Origin: Roseomonas sp.
GTDB lineage: Bacteria; Pseudomonadota; Alphaproteobacteria; Acetobacterales; Acetobacteraceae
NCBI GenBank assembly: GCA_020249505.1
Contig: JADCFN010000027.1
Location: 1-56,405, forward strand
Length of the DNA: 56,405 bases
Direction: 5' to 3'
Part shown: piece by piece, positions 1 to 8,548 of the stretch
Layout of the letters: the number at the start of each line of letters is the position of its first letter
Numbering within the stretch: the stretch's first letter is position 1
Program-made: the position numbers and the translations under genes
The notes under the pieces: model-generated
Seen by the model: only the letters and a program-made list of their open reading frames with translations
Databases searched by the model: none
Told to the model about the DNA's origin: nothing

Positions 1-156
1 CCCTTCAAGGACCTGATCCCGCCAAGTCTTGATGACATTCGCGTGGACATCAAATTGCGCGGCAAGCTCTGCCAGCGTCTTCTCGCCCTTCACAGCGGCA
101 AGCGCCACCTTCGCCTTGCAGGCAGGGCTGTGGTTCCGGCGGGGTCGTCTCGTCAT
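1..156 (-). CDS. IS3-family transposase OrfA, partial N-terminus
   Basis: 52 residues are visible, starting at ATG 156 with a good ribosome site (AGGAGA) 5 bases upstream. The N-terminus is basic (MTRRPRRNHSP). It is followed by a helix-turn-helix around residues 23-50 (KGEKTLAELAAQFDVH then a VIKTWRDQVLEG helix), as in the OrfA DNA-binding subunit of IS3 elements. The protein would bind the terminal repeats and be extended by frameshift into the OrfB integrase. The rest lies outside the window, so whether the copy is intact cannot be judged. Confidence 0.85.
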   Translation of the reverse strand, partial: MTRRPRRNHSPACKAKVALAAVKGEKTLAELAAQFDVHANVIKTWRDQVLEG

Positions 157-213
157 GGTGTCTCCTGTTCACGGCTTCATGCCGCAGTCAGGCAGAAAAT
201 CCACTTATCCCAG

Positions 214-234
214 TTGTTCAGATTCCCCGAGCCA
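214..234 (-). repeat. Terminal inverted repeat of the left IS copy
   Basis: Read on the minus strand from 234, this begins TGGCTCGG, then six unmatched bases, then TGAACAA. The right-hand IS end at 56257 on the plus strand has TGGCTCGG, six other bases, then TGAACAA. Fifteen of 21 positions match, in the opposite orientation relative to the transposase, as expected for IRL and IRR. The similarity extends weakly to a TAAGTGG motif further in. Confidence 0.75.
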
Positions 235-300
235 GCTCTGAGTCGCGATTCTCTTGGCGAGATAAACTACCTTTTTGATAGTCTCTACGAGGGTAGCACC

Positions 301-867
301 ATGCGTTACAGTATTTGGCTCGACTCTAGATTGATGCCCAGTTTTTTCGTGTCTAGCCTACAGGGATCGTGGCTGCGTGTTGACAGTGATCGGATGATAG
401 ACTGGTCTGAGCCAAGGCTGATACAAGCATCTCTTTCGATCGAGGATGATTTGTCAACCACGCTAGAACTCGTTGTTGACGGCGTCCGCGTTGGACGTAG
501 CAATATCAAGATGCCGCTATTTGTGCTGTCCGACCCGCTGGACTATGACGTGAATCACAACAAATCTGCGGGGGGCCCACCGCAGGATTTTTCTTTTGCA
601 GTCGGGCAATTTGCAATGTACGGGCGCGAATTGGGGCCTGAGGAGCGCGCAAACATGCTGCTTTATCTCAGCGGCAAGTGTAAAGACCCGCAGCTCAAGG
701 TCATTTGGTACGCGGCGCGGGCCTTCGGGCGGGCGCAGAGAGGGACAAAGGACCTCACACTGAATGGAAAAGCTACGCACGAGCTAGCTTGCGAAATTCA
801 GAAATTTAAGGTCGAGTTGGCAAAGGTCCATGAGCCAGGCCCAGGGACAACAACCAAACGCCGTTAA
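301..867 (+). CDS. LamG/concanavalin-like domain protein, possibly 5'-truncated by the IS
   Basis: A 188-residue protein from ATG 301, with a weak GAGGG ribosome site. Residues 55-66 (LELVVDGVRVGR) resemble the strand-turn of LamG/concanavalin A-like domains that usually reads LYVDGVLVG. Residues 98-126 (FAVGQFAMYGREL, then EERANMLLYL) match the typical C-terminal LamG stretch before a closing helix. I see no signal peptide or anchor. The frame stays open upstream to the IS junction at 235, so the gene may have lost its 5' part when the IS inserted. Base composition is lower in GC than the neighbours, which suggests acquisition. The fold call rests on motif resemblance only; ligand and role are unknown. 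Confidence 0.5.
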   Translation: MRYSIWLDSRLMPSFFVSSLQGSWLRVDSDRMIDWSEPRLIQASLSIEDDLSTTLELVVDGVRVGRSNIKMPLFVLSDPLDYDVNHNKSAGGPPQDFSFAVGQFAMYGRELGPEERANMLLYLSGKCKDPQLKVIWYAARAFGRAQRGTKDLTLNGKATHELACEIQKFKVELAKVHEPGPGTTTKRR

Positions 868-933
868 CCCTTGGTTCGGCCGAATGGGAAGGCCCGGGAC
901 CATAATGTCACGAATGCCTAGCGACGCATCCAT

Positions 934-1614
934 CTATCCAAACACCCGCGCCACCGCCGCCACCCTCGCCCGCGTCGCCGCATCCGCAATCCCATCTGCG
1001 CGCCCGGGCAGCCAATGGCGCTGAAATGCCGTCAGCAAAACGGAAAGCGGCAAATCGGTGCGATAGCCAATGGCACCAAGCACGGGCAGCAACGCAGCCT
1101 CCTCCACAGGCGCCGCATCCGCGCCCGGCCAAAGCCCAACGCCATTCGCCGCCATTCCCTGCCAATCAAACAACTCCCCTGGGTCCTGCTTGCGATCGGG
1201 CGCGATATCCGAATGCGCCACCACATTGCGTTGATCAATCGGGTGGCGCGCCATGATCGCCAGGCACAAATCGCACACCGCCGCCATTTGCAGCGCGGGA
1301 AAGGGGCGATAGCCCCATTCATGGCCGCGGTTCACAATCTCGATCCCGATGCTGTTCGCATTCAGCGCGCTGCGGCCGCGCCAATGCGAAATGCCGGCAT
1401 GCGCTGCGCGACGGGTTTCCGCCACCAGGCGAAACACCACGCCATCTTCTTCCACCACATAATGCGCGGAAACCTTGGCGCCAGCGTCGCATAGCCGCGC
1501 CATCGCTTCCTGCCCCGAACGCATGCCAGTGTAGTGCAGCACAAGTGTATCAATCACCGCGCCATCGGGCCGCGCTTCGTGATTGGGGCTGGGCACGTCT
1601 CGGATACTAGGCAA
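934..1614 (-). CDS. N-acetylmuramoyl-L-alanine amidase, AmpD/AmiD type
   Basis: A zinc amidase that cuts the bond between muramic acid and the stem peptide, acting in peptidoglycan turnover. The expected ligands are all present: H27 (in VLHYTG), H134 (AHSD) and D144 (RKQDPG), with E92 (GIEIVN) as the likely catalytic acid. Residues 1-150 are the Amidase_2 domain. Residues 175-222 look like a peptidoglycan-binding helix bundle (ending FQRHWLPGRADGIADA). The start is inferred as TTG at 1614, giving LPSIRDVPSPNH, the usual beginning in alphaproteobacteria; GTG 1596 is the alternative. No export signal is visible, as expected for the cytoplasmic AmpD role. It lies 1 base after djlA, so the two form an operon. 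Confidence 0.85.
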   Translation of the reverse strand: MPSIRDVPSPNHEARPDGAVIDTLVLHYTGMRSGQEAMARLCDAGAKVSAHYVVEEDGVVFRLVAETRRAAHAGISHWRGRSALNANSIGIEIVNRGHEWGYRPFPALQMAAVCDLCLAIMARHPIDQRNVVAHSDIAPDRKQDPGELFDWQGMAANGVGLWPGADAAPVEEAALLPVLGAIGYRTDLPLSVLLTAFQRHWLPGRADGIADAATRARVAAVARVFG

Positions 1615-1615
1615 G

Positions 1616-2389
1616 CTACAAGCCCCGCTCGCGCTTGATCCTGTCCCAGGCGGCATTGATCTGCGCCACTTGTTCCGTGGCGCGCTTGACGAATTCCTGC
1701 GGCACACCGCGGGAAGCCAGGCTATCCGGGTGGTTTTCCCGCATCAGCTTGCGCCAGGCGAGGCGCACTTCCTCATCACTCGCCTGCCGTGTCAGGCCCA
1801 GCATTGAATAGGGGTCTTCGCCTTGCACCTCCGGCGCCACGGCGCGGCGTGTGCCGCCCTTCGCACGCTCCCAAGCGGCGGCATCCAGGCCGAAGCGCGC
1901 ATGAATGCCGCGCAGCATATCGCCCTCGGATTTCGCCACCGGCCCATCAGCGCGCGCAATCTGCACCAAAGCCACCAGCACATCTTCCAGCATGGCCTTA
2001 TTGTCGGCAAAAGCCTCGCCCAGCTTTTCCGCGAAAGGTTCCCACCCATCGGCGGTTTCGCGCGCCTGATCAAATAGGCGCCCGACCTCACCCAGCGCTT
2101 CTTCCGGCACGTGGAACAGGTTGCGGAAGGCCGCGATTTCTTCCCGCTTGATCGGGCCATCAATCTTGGCGAGCTTGGCAGAGAGCACAACGACGGAAAA
2201 AGAAAACAGGTTTTCCTTGCTGCCGAAAAACGCCATCAGGTCAGGTGTGGCAGCGGAAATGGCGCCACCCTTGCCGCCAAGCGCCCCGGCATCCGCGGCA
2301 TGGCCAAGCGCGGCCCCCACCATGGCGCCCAAGGGGCCACCCATGGCGAAGCCCGCCACCCCGCCCAACATCTTACCCCAGAAACCCAA
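1616..2389 (-). CDS. TerB plus J-domain co-chaperone (DjlA type)
   Basis: 257 residues. A Gly/Ala-rich N-terminal segment (residues 1-35) may sit in or near the membrane. A TerB-like helical domain spans about 55-160. A C-terminal J domain starts near 190 (DPYSMLGL) and carries the HPD tripeptide at 220-222 that stimulates DnaK ATPase. This order is that of DjlA. The start is TTG at 2389, placed by a strong AGGAGG site. It precedes the AmpD-type amidase in an operon, an arrangement I recall from other alphaproteobacteria. The client is unknown. Confidence 0.82.
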   Translation of the reverse strand: MGFWGKMLGGVAGFAMGGPLGAMVGAALGHAADAGALGGKGGAISAATPDLMAFFGSKENLFSFSVVVLSAKLAKIDGPIKREEIAAFRNLFHVPEEALGEVGRLFDQARETADGWEPFAEKLGEAFADNKAMLEDVLVALVQIARADGPVAKSEGDMLRGIHARFGLDAAAWERAKGGTRRAVAPEVQGEDPYSMLGLTRQASDEEVRLAWRKLMRENHPDSLASRGVPQEFVKRATEQVAQINAAWDRIKRERGL

Positions 2390-2485
2390 AACGCCTCCTG
2401 CTAGGCATTACTGCGCGGCTGTTACCACGAAAGCCTTGCCAGCCTGTAGATGTGCCGGATGGGCGGGCGCGGCAAGCTTTGGGCG

Positions 2486-3790
2486 TTAAAGATCCAGCGC
2501 GGTCGCGGTGGCCGAGAACAGGAAGGACGCCATGGCCGCATCCGCCCCAGGCCGGGCAAAGAGCAGCGCGCCCACTGGCATGCCCGTATCGGCTGCCAAG
2601 CCAGCCCGCAGTGTCACCACCGGCCCGCCGAGCACCGTGGTTGGAATGACAAAGGAAGGATCGCCAGTGCTGCCGGCCTCCGGCGCTACATCCGGCGCGG
2701 CAGGCACAAGGATGAAATCATCCGGCGCAAAGCCTGCCCAGAAGCGGGCGCGAAAACCCGCCAGGTCTCGCAGCGCGGCGTGATATTCCTCATCCGGGAT
2801 AGCGAGGCCCTCGGCAATGCCATCCGCGATGGCAGTCGCGATCCGATCGCGCGGCAACCCGGCATGGGTGCGGCCAAGTTCCGCCAGCATGACGCGGCGA
2901 TGGCGCGCGATCATTTCCTCAAACCCCGCGCCGGCGCTGGTGCGATGCAGCGTCAGGCCCGCGGCGCCAAGCTGTTCCGCAAGGGCCGCGACACGCGCCG
3001 CTGTTGATGGCTTTTGCAGCTTTTCAATCAGCGGGTCTTGCAGCAGCACAATGCGCGGCGTGGTGGCAGGGCGGCTTGCAAGCCTCAGATGATCCGCCGC
3101 GTAACCTGCGGCCAGATACGCCGCATCCTGTGCGCTGGTGCCAAAAGCGCCGACAGTATCGAAGGAGGGCGCGAGCGGCACCACCCCCACCCCACCAATC
3201 GCGAGTGTTGAGGGTTTGAAAGCACAAACACCCGTATAGGCCGCGGGCCGATTGACGCTGCCTGCGGTTTGCGTGCCAAGCGCCAAGGGCACCATGCCGG
3301 CTGCAATGGCGGCACCAGAACCCGCCGAAGACCCACCCGGCGTGCTCGCCAAATCCCAAGGGTTGCGCGTGGGCGGCAGGCTTTGGAAGAAGGCGTATTC
3401 CGTGGTGTGCAGCTTGCCGAGAATAATCGCGCCAGCCGCACGCAAATGCGCCACCACCGTGGCATCGGCACTGGCAGGCGCGATATCAGCCCGGGAGGGA
3501 CTATTGGCGCGGGTTGGCAGGCCGCGCACATCAATAACATCCTTGATACCAACAGGAATACCATGCAGCGGGCCACGTAGCTTGCCTGACTTACGTTCCG
3601 CATCCAGCGCGCGCGCTTCGGTAAGGGCAGCATCGGCCAGCACATGAATCCAGGCCTTCACCTGGCCATCAACGGCGGCGATGCGGTCCAGATAGCGGCG
3701 GACCAGGGTTTCGGCAGTAATCTCGCCTTTCGCCATGGCGGCGGAAAGATCGCGAATGCGGCCAGGGTCTTGGATAAGGGGATTGGGCAC
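2486..3790 (-). CDS. Amidase-signature family amidohydrolase
   Basis: Hydrolyses an amide (or related C-N) bond using the Ser-cisSer-Lys triad of the amidase signature family. From the GTG start at 3790 the triad is K83 (GIKDV), S155 (in GGSSAGS) and S178 (TQTAGSVNR). Length (434 aa) is normal for the family. A longer version from ATG 3850 would overlap the upstream methyltransferase by 23 bases and has no ribosome site, whereas the GTG follows a GGAAAAAG stretch; the start remains uncertain. It is neither GatA (no gatB or gatC nearby) nor clearly assigned to a substrate. Probably cytoplasmic. Confidence 0.85.
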   Translation of the reverse strand: MPNPLIQDPGRIRDLSAAMAKGEITAETLVRRYLDRIAAVDGQVKAWIHVLADAALTEARALDAERKSGKLRGPLHGIPVGIKDVIDVRGLPTRANSPSRADIAPASADATVVAHLRAAGAIILGKLHTTEYAFFQSLPPTRNPWDLASTPGGSSAGSGAAIAAGMVPLALGTQTAGSVNRPAAYTGVCAFKPSTLAIGGVGVVPLAPSFDTVGAFGTSAQDAAYLAAGYAADHLRLASRPATTPRIVLLQDPLIEKLQKPSTAARVAALAEQLGAAGLTLHRTSAGAGFEEMIARHRRVMLAELGRTHAGLPRDRIATAIADGIAEGLAIPDEEYHAALRDLAGFRARFWAGFAPDDFILVPAAPDVAPEAGSTGDPSFVIPTTVLGGPVVTLRAGLAADTGMPVGALLFARPGADAAMASFLFSATATALDL

Positions 3791-3827
3791 GGTGCTTTTT
3801 CCGGTTGGGATAGATTTGGAGTTCACC

Positions 3828-4523
3828 TCAGCGGGCGACTTTTTGCACATAGAACTGCCAAAGCGGCAGCCATTGATAGAGCGCCAGCTTACGATGAAAG
3901 ATATTCACGAAAGCATCAATCGCGGGCTTCGGCATCCGTGACGGCTCGCGTCTTTGAGGGGCTTGGTCAGACCAGACATAATCGTCAAAAATCAGCGTGC
4001 CTCCCACGCGTAGTAATGGAAAGGCCATGACGGCATCTGTCAAGACATCAGTCGCCTCATGCGACCCGTCGATGTAAATGAGGTCGAAGCTTTCCATTTG
4101 GTTCGAAACGATAAGGCCCGCCAGCGCGTCACGCGAATCCTGCTTTTCCTTCCGCAGGGAAACAGGTCTTGAGCTTCGCCCCAACGCAAGTTGCGTATTG
4201 TAATCAAAGCGGCGCTCTACCTCGGACATGACAGCCTCAACAAAACCTCCGGCTTTGTGTTCTATGCCGCCCTGCCAATTGTCAATACAAGTAATTGAGA
4301 CAGGACCATCGACCAGCTTCGGGCATTGTTCGATCAGATAGCAGGCTGAGCGTCCTTCGAAGGATCCGATTTCCAGAATTCGCGTGGGTTTCAAAGCGGC
4401 CAGAATACGATTCCATGCGGGGATATGGCGCGAAAACCAATCCTCAGTGAAGTCGAATGCAGGGGCCATGTCGGAGGTTGGCGCTTCAGACATGCTCGCT
4501 CTCCCCATGCTTGCCACCTTCAT
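3828..4523 (-). CDS. Class I SAM-dependent methyltransferase
   Basis: 231 residues with a Rossmann methyltransferase core. Motif I is ILEIGSFEGRS at 49-59, an acidic ribose-binding residue is D81 (CIDNW), and IYIDGSHEATDV at 148-159 plus IFDDYVW near 177-183 follow. The IDGSH...DD pattern is typical of the Methyltransf_24 / cephalosporin-hydroxylase-like group, which often acts on small molecules or sugars, but the substrate cannot be told. GC is lower than in the flanking genes. It ends before the amidase and starts just after the CnbZ-like gene (12-base gap), suggesting co-transcription. Confidence 0.75.
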   Translation of the reverse strand: MKVASMGRASMSEAPTSDMAPAFDFTEDWFSRHIPAWNRILAALKPTRILEIGSFEGRSACYLIEQCPKLVDGPVSITCIDNWQGGIEHKAGGFVEAVMSEVERRFDYNTQLALGRSSRPVSLRKEKQDSRDALAGLIVSNQMESFDLIYIDGSHEATDVLTDAVMAFPLLRVGGTLIFDDYVWSDQAPQRREPSRMPKPAIDAFVNIFHRKLALYQWLPLWQFYVQKVAR

Positions 4524-4535
4524 GCGGTTTTTCCA

Positions 4536-5282
4536 TCAGCCAATCACCTGCTCTCGCGCAATGCCGCGACAATCCATCTCAAACTCCAGATCAACCACGG
4601 GCGGGCGGCAATGTTGCCACGTCAGGCCATGGCGCGCGGCGCCGCGACGGACGATTTCCTCGGCAAAAAACGGCCCCATATCGTGCACCGTATAGGCCTG
4701 CACGCCTGTGGTGCTGCGCCAATCGGCGCCCAGTAACCCCATGCGGCGCTCCATTTCGCCAAGCACCCAACGCGCCTTGGCGAGCATGCCGGCCGCTGAG
4801 GTATCACCAAGCGCCACCGTATTGCTCCGATAATCGCCCTTGCCTTCTGCCGCTTCACCACTGCCCGCCACCGCGAATGATGGCGCGGCGCCGGCATCCG
4901 GCACGGTATAGACAAAGGCGTGAAAGCAGGGCTCGGTCGGTGGGGCGATTTCCGGGCAGACATTGCTGCGCGCCACAGGGTTCAGCCCATCGCGAAACAA
5001 GCCCCATTCCTGCAGCACACCGCCATAAACCCGATTGAAAGCCGCAAAACCCTCTTCCGTGAAAGGCGCGGGGGAGCGTAATTCACAGGCTGCAAAAGCA
5101 ATCTTCGGCCGCCCGAGCGCTTTCAGATGGGCGGCAATGCGCGCAAAGCCCGCCATCAGCGGCACAGGTTCGGCAAAGCGCACGCGTTCCAGGCGAAAGC
5201 CAGGCTCTGCCGCGACGCCCGCGCTATATTGATAGACGCCAGGAATGAAGCGATAGCCCGCTTCGGGGATTTTCTGGACCAT
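4536..5282 (-). CDS. CnbZ-like (2-amino-5-chloromuconate deaminase-like) protein
   Basis: 248 residues from ATG 5282, chosen because GGAAG lies 8 bases upstream; an ATG at 5318 is possible but lacks such a site. I recognise the overall pattern (IPEAGYRF at the start; FAACELRSPAPF; ARSNVCPEI; RRMGLLG; and PPVVDLEFEMDCR at the end) from proteins annotated as 2-amino-5-chloromuconate deaminase CnbZ, a hydrolytic deaminase of aminophenol-type degradation. This comes from memory, not a search. No other ring-cleavage genes are near, so the true substrate may differ. Confidence 0.5.
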   Translation of the reverse strand: MVQKIPEAGYRFIPGVYQYSAGVAAEPGFRLERVRFAEPVPLMAGFARIAAHLKALGRPKIAFAACELRSPAPFTEEGFAAFNRVYGGVLQEWGLFRDGLNPVARSNVCPEIAPPTEPCFHAFVYTVPDAGAAPSFAVAGSGEAAEGKGDYRSNTVALGDTSAAGMLAKARWVLGEMERRMGLLGADWRSTTGVQAYTVHDMGPFFAEEIVRRGAARHGLTWQHCRPPVVDLEFEMDCRGIAREQVIG

Positions 5283-5365
5283 GCGCGATCTTCCGGCCTT
5301 GGGTTGCGGTTCGCCCATGGTGGTGGCAGTGAGGCTTAGGAACAAGCCCCTTCAAGGACATCAAC

Positions 5366-6325
5366 ATGCCCTCCCCCGTAACGCTTGGTATCATCGGCCT
5401 TGGCATCATGGGTGAGCGTTTGCTCCGCGCGGCCTTGGACCATGCCGCGGAAAGCGTCACGCCCATCGCGGTCTGGGATCCGGCACCGGCAGCAGCGACG
5501 CGGCTGGCCGGCATCACCGGCGCGCCGCGCATGCTGGCCACCCCGGATGCGGTAATCGGCGCTTGCGATTGCCTTTACATCGCAGCCCCGCCAGCGGCGC
5601 ATATCCCGCTGGCCGATGCAGCCATTGCCGCCGGCCGCAGCGTTTTCATCGAAAAACCGCTCGCGACATCGCTTGCGGAGGCGCGCGCTTTTGTTGCGCG
5701 GGCAGAGGCAGCCAGCGCCCGCGCGGCGGTGAATTTCCCCATGGCGTCATCGCCCGCCGTGGCGCAGCTTTCCGCCTGGCGCGCGGCAATCACGCCTGAA
5801 AGCCTTGCCATTGAAGTCGCCTTCCCGACCTGGCCGCGCGGCTGGCAGCAGGCGGCGGCAAGCTGGCTCGCGAAACGGGCCGAGGGCGGGTTTACGCGCG
5901 AAGTTGTCTCCCACTTCCTGTTCCTCACGCGCCGGCAATTGGGGCCGCTCAAATTGCTGGAAGCGCAGGTGACTTACCCACAGGGCGATGGCGCTGAAAC
6001 TGCGATCACCGCGCGGCTGATGGCGGGGGGCGTGCCGGTCTCGTTGCAAGGCTCAGTCGGCACCACCACCAAGGAAGATCACAATACCTGGACACTGAAT
6101 GGCGCCATCCGGCTACGCGATTGGTCCTTTGCCGAAAGGCTCGGCGCGGATGGCACTTGGGCGCAGGCGCCGGATGCGCTGCCCAATGAGAAGATGCGCC
6201 CCCTGGTGCTGAAAGGGCAATTGGCCGAGGTAGCCGCCATGACGCGCGGGGCAGCGCATCGGCTGGCCACTTTGCGCGAAGCCTTGGAGGTACAGGAGAT
6301 TGTCGAGGCTATCCTGGCAGCATAA
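5366..6325 (+). CDS. Gfo/Idh/MocA family oxidoreductase
   Basis: NAD(P)-dependent dehydrogenase of a sugar or related polyol. The N-terminal Rossmann fold has GIIGLGIMG at 8-16. The family's EKP motif is at 96-98 (FIEKPLA), where the Lys takes part in catalysis. The C-terminal half is the substrate-binding alpha/beta domain. At 319 residues it is slightly short for the family but complete. It is transcribed away from the CnbZ-like gene (84 bases between starts) and ends 20 bases before the convergent CoA-transferase. Substrate unknown. Confidence 0.85.
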   Translation: MPSPVTLGIIGLGIMGERLLRAALDHAAESVTPIAVWDPAPAAATRLAGITGAPRMLATPDAVIGACDCLYIAAPPAAHIPLADAAIAAGRSVFIEKPLATSLAEARAFVARAEAASARAAVNFPMASSPAVAQLSAWRAAITPESLAIEVAFPTWPRGWQQAAASWLAKRAEGGFTREVVSHFLFLTRRQLGPLKLLEAQVTYPQGDGAETAITARLMAGGVPVSLQGSVGTTTKEDHNTWTLNGAIRLRDWSFAERLGADGTWAQAPDALPNEKMRPLVLKGQLAEVAAMTRGAAHRLATLREALEVQEIVEAILAA

Positions 6326-6345
6326 ATCGTGGTGTGGTTTGCCAA

Positions 6346-7473
6346 TCAGCCCTTCAAAATTTCCCCATTATGCGCGCCAAGCCGCGGCGCCGGGCCGGCC
6401 ATGCGTGGCCTTTCGCCATTGAAGGAAAGCGGCATCGCCACCAGGGAAAAATCCTCATTCGGTACGGGTTGTACCATGCCGAGCGCCTGGGTTTGCGGTT
6501 CGGCCAGCACTTCCGGAATGCTGTTCACCGGCGCGCAAGGCACACCAATACGCGCCAGCCGTTCCAACCATTCCGCGCGCGGCGTGATACGCATCAGTGC
6601 GGCGATCATCGGCAGCAGCAGCGCCTTATGCTTCAGCCTGGCGCGATTGGTCGAAAACCGTTCGTCACTCGCCCATTCCGCATGGCCCAATTCAGCAGCG
6701 AATTTCGCAAACAAGCGGTCATTGCCGCAGCAGACCAGCACTGGCCCATCGGCGGCATCAAACGCCTCATAAGGTGTCAGGTTGGGATGGCCAGAGGCAT
6801 GGCGTTCCGGCAGCTTGCCCATATTCACATAGGCGCTGATCTTCTGCCCCGCCCACAACAGCGCTGTTTCGAACAGCGATGTATTCACCACACCACCCTG
6901 CCCCGTGCGGTGGCGCCGTTCCAGCATGGCAAGCGCGCCGAGCACGGTCCAAAGCCCCGTCCCCTGATCAACCACGGATGCCCCCATGCGCACTGGCGGC
7001 CCATCCGGTTCCCCAGTGATGGAAGAAAGCCCACCGAAAGCCTGCAATAGCGGTTCATAACCAGGCCGCAGCTTTTCCGGCCCGACATGGCCAAAGGCCG
7101 ACATTTCGCAATAGATCAAATGCGGATGCCGCGCGGTCACTGTTTGCGCGCCAATCCCCAGAGCCTCTGCCGCACCGGGGCGGAGATTATGCAGCATGAT
7201 ATCGGCCTGGGCGAGCAGGCCATGCAAAGCTTCCACTCCCTCCGGCGATTTCAGATCGAGCGTGACGGATTTCTTGCCGCGATTGAATTCATGGAAATTG
7301 AGCGCATCACCATGCCGGAAATCGGGGCCCATGCGGCGCGCATCATCGCCGCCATCGGGCTTTTCCACCTTGATCACATCAGCGCCGAGATCAGCGAAAA
7401 TCGCGCCCGCGAAGGGCCCGGCCAGCACCTGGCCAAGCTCCACCACGCGCACGCCAGACAATACGCCCGTCAT
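6346..7473 (-). CDS. Family III CoA-transferase (CaiB/BaiF)
   Basis: Transfers CoA between acyl-CoA and a free carboxylic acid through a covalent aspartyl intermediate. The catalytic Asp is D169 (ASVVDQGTG), the same number as in formyl-CoA transferase. The N-terminus (VRVVELGQVLAGPFAG) and ADVIKVEKPDGGDD are family hallmarks. Its ATG overlaps the stop of the upstream Bug gene by 4 bases (ATGA), so the two are translationally coupled. This suggests the enzyme activates the ligand bound by the Bug protein. The divergent HMG-CoA-lyase-like gene could act on the resulting CoA ester. Confidence 0.88.
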   Translation of the reverse strand: MTGVLSGVRVVELGQVLAGPFAGAIFADLGADVIKVEKPDGGDDARRMGPDFRHGDALNFHEFNRGKKSVTLDLKSPEGVEALHGLLAQADIMLHNLRPGAAEALGIGAQTVTARHPHLIYCEMSAFGHVGPEKLRPGYEPLLQAFGGLSSITGEPDGPPVRMGASVVDQGTGLWTVLGALAMLERRHRTGQGGVVNTSLFETALLWAGQKISAYVNMGKLPERHASGHPNLTPYEAFDAADGPVLVCCGNDRLFAKFAAELGHAEWASDERFSTNRARLKHKALLLPMIAALMRITPRAEWLERLARIGVPCAPVNSIPEVLAEPQTQALGMVQPVPNEDFSLVAMPLSFNGERPRMAGPAPRLGAHNGEILKG

Positions 7474-8453
7474 TGCAATTCAATCCCGGCTTCGCGCACC
7501 AAGCGCTTCCATTTCTCGATCTCGGCGGCTTGGAAACGCGCGAGATCATCAGGCGAGCCCGGGCGCAAAACCATGCCGCTGGCGGTCAGGCGCTCGCGCA
7601 CCGCGGGGCGGGCCATGATGTCATTCACCAGGCCATTCACGCGCGTGACGATTTCGGGCGGCGTGCCGGCTGGCGCATACATCGCATTCCAGGACAGCAT
7701 TTCATAACCGGGGAAACCCTGTTCTTCCACGGTTGCTATATCCGGCATCATAGGAACGCGCTGGCGGCTGGTCACACCAATCGCGCGTACGCGCCCTTCA
7801 CGCGCCTGCGGCATGGAAGTTGTGGCATCCACAAACATGACTTGCGCCACGCCGCCGATCACATCCGTGATGCCAAGCGGGTTTGAACGATAGGTAACAT
7901 TCACCATATCCACCCCCGCCATGGCTTTGAACATCTCCCCCGCCACGCGAGATGAGGCACTGCCGGAGGCAAAATTGAGCTTGCCCGGATTGGCGCGACC
8001 ATAAGCAACAAGATCCTGCATGGAACGCACCGGCAGATCATTATTCACCACCACCAGCAGCACACCCACGCCAATCAGCGCGACAGGGGCGAAATCCGCC
8101 ACCGGATCATAGGGCAGGCGATGAAACAAAGCTGGGTTTGATCCATGCGTGGTATTGGCGGTGGACAGAAACGTATAGCCATCAGGCCGCGCCCGCGCGA
8201 CCGCTTCGGATGCGATGAAGCCATTCGCGCCACCGCGATTATCCACCACCACGGGTTGGCCAAGCTCCGCGCTCAGCGCATCGGTGAAATTGCGCGTGGT
8301 GACATCCGTGCCGCTGCCGGCGGGGAAGGCAACAATGAAGCGAATGGGCCGATCCGGCCAGCGCCCAGCTTGCTGCGCGGCGGCGCCTTGCGCGCCAGCC
8401 AGGCCCAAAGCCCCCAAAAGCGCCGCGCGGCGCGGCATGATGGTGTGTTTCAT
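7470..8453 (-). CDS. Bug/TctC-family periplasmic binding protein
   Basis: A 327-residue periplasmic solute-binding protein of the Bug family (tripartite tricarboxylate transporter receptors), which bind carboxylic or amino acids. A signal peptide occupies residues 1-27, with a twin-arginine pair (MPRRAALLGALG) and AAA cleavage region. The mature start RWPDRPIRFIVAFPAGSGTD is the family hallmark, as is VVVDNRGGANG. Ribosome site GAGGGA before ATG 8453. No TctA/TctB permease genes are in the window, which is common for Bug proteins. Coupled to the CoA-transferase downstream. Confidence 0.9.
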   Translation of the reverse strand: MKHTIMPRRAALLGALGLAGAQGAAAQQAGRWPDRPIRFIVAFPAGSGTDVTTRNFTDALSAELGQPVVVDNRGGANGFIASEAVARARPDGYTFLSTANTTHGSNPALFHRLPYDPVADFAPVALIGVGVLLVVVNNDLPVRSMQDLVAYGRANPGKLNFASGSASSRVAGEMFKAMAGVDMVNVTYRSNPLGITDVIGGVAQVMFVDATTSMPQAREGRVRAIGVTSRQRVPMMPDIATVEEQGFPGYEMLSWNAMYAPAGTPPEIVTRVNGLVNDIMARPAVRERLTASGMVLRPGSPDDLARFQAAEIEKWKRLVREAGIELQ

Positions 8454-8548
8454 GGCGTTTCCCTCGGCTCTGGCGCGGCGTCGCAGGCAGCGCCATAGTC
8501 ACCGCCAAGCGTCATCGCGCCGGGCCGCGCTGTCAACGCCGGCGCGGA

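Larger units (their letters stand above)
1..234 (-). mobile_element. IS3-family insertion sequence, 5' end only (left copy)
   Basis: The element runs off the left edge of the window. It contains the start of orfA on the minus strand, and its outer end is set by a terminal repeat beginning TGGCTCGG at base 234 on the minus strand. The same TGGCTCGG start, followed by TGAACAA at the same spacing, opens the IS fragment at the right edge, which identifies these as the two opposite ends of one element type. The two copies have the same orientation. The transposase halves are typical of the IS3 family, which makes OrfAB by programmed frameshifting. The subgroup cannot be set from these fragments. 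Confidence 0.85.

Noticed and set aside
6346-7473. Formyl-CoA transferase (oxalate degradation)
   Set aside because: D169 matches by position, but there is no oxalyl-CoA decarboxylase nearby; the context with a Bug protein and lyase suggests another acid.
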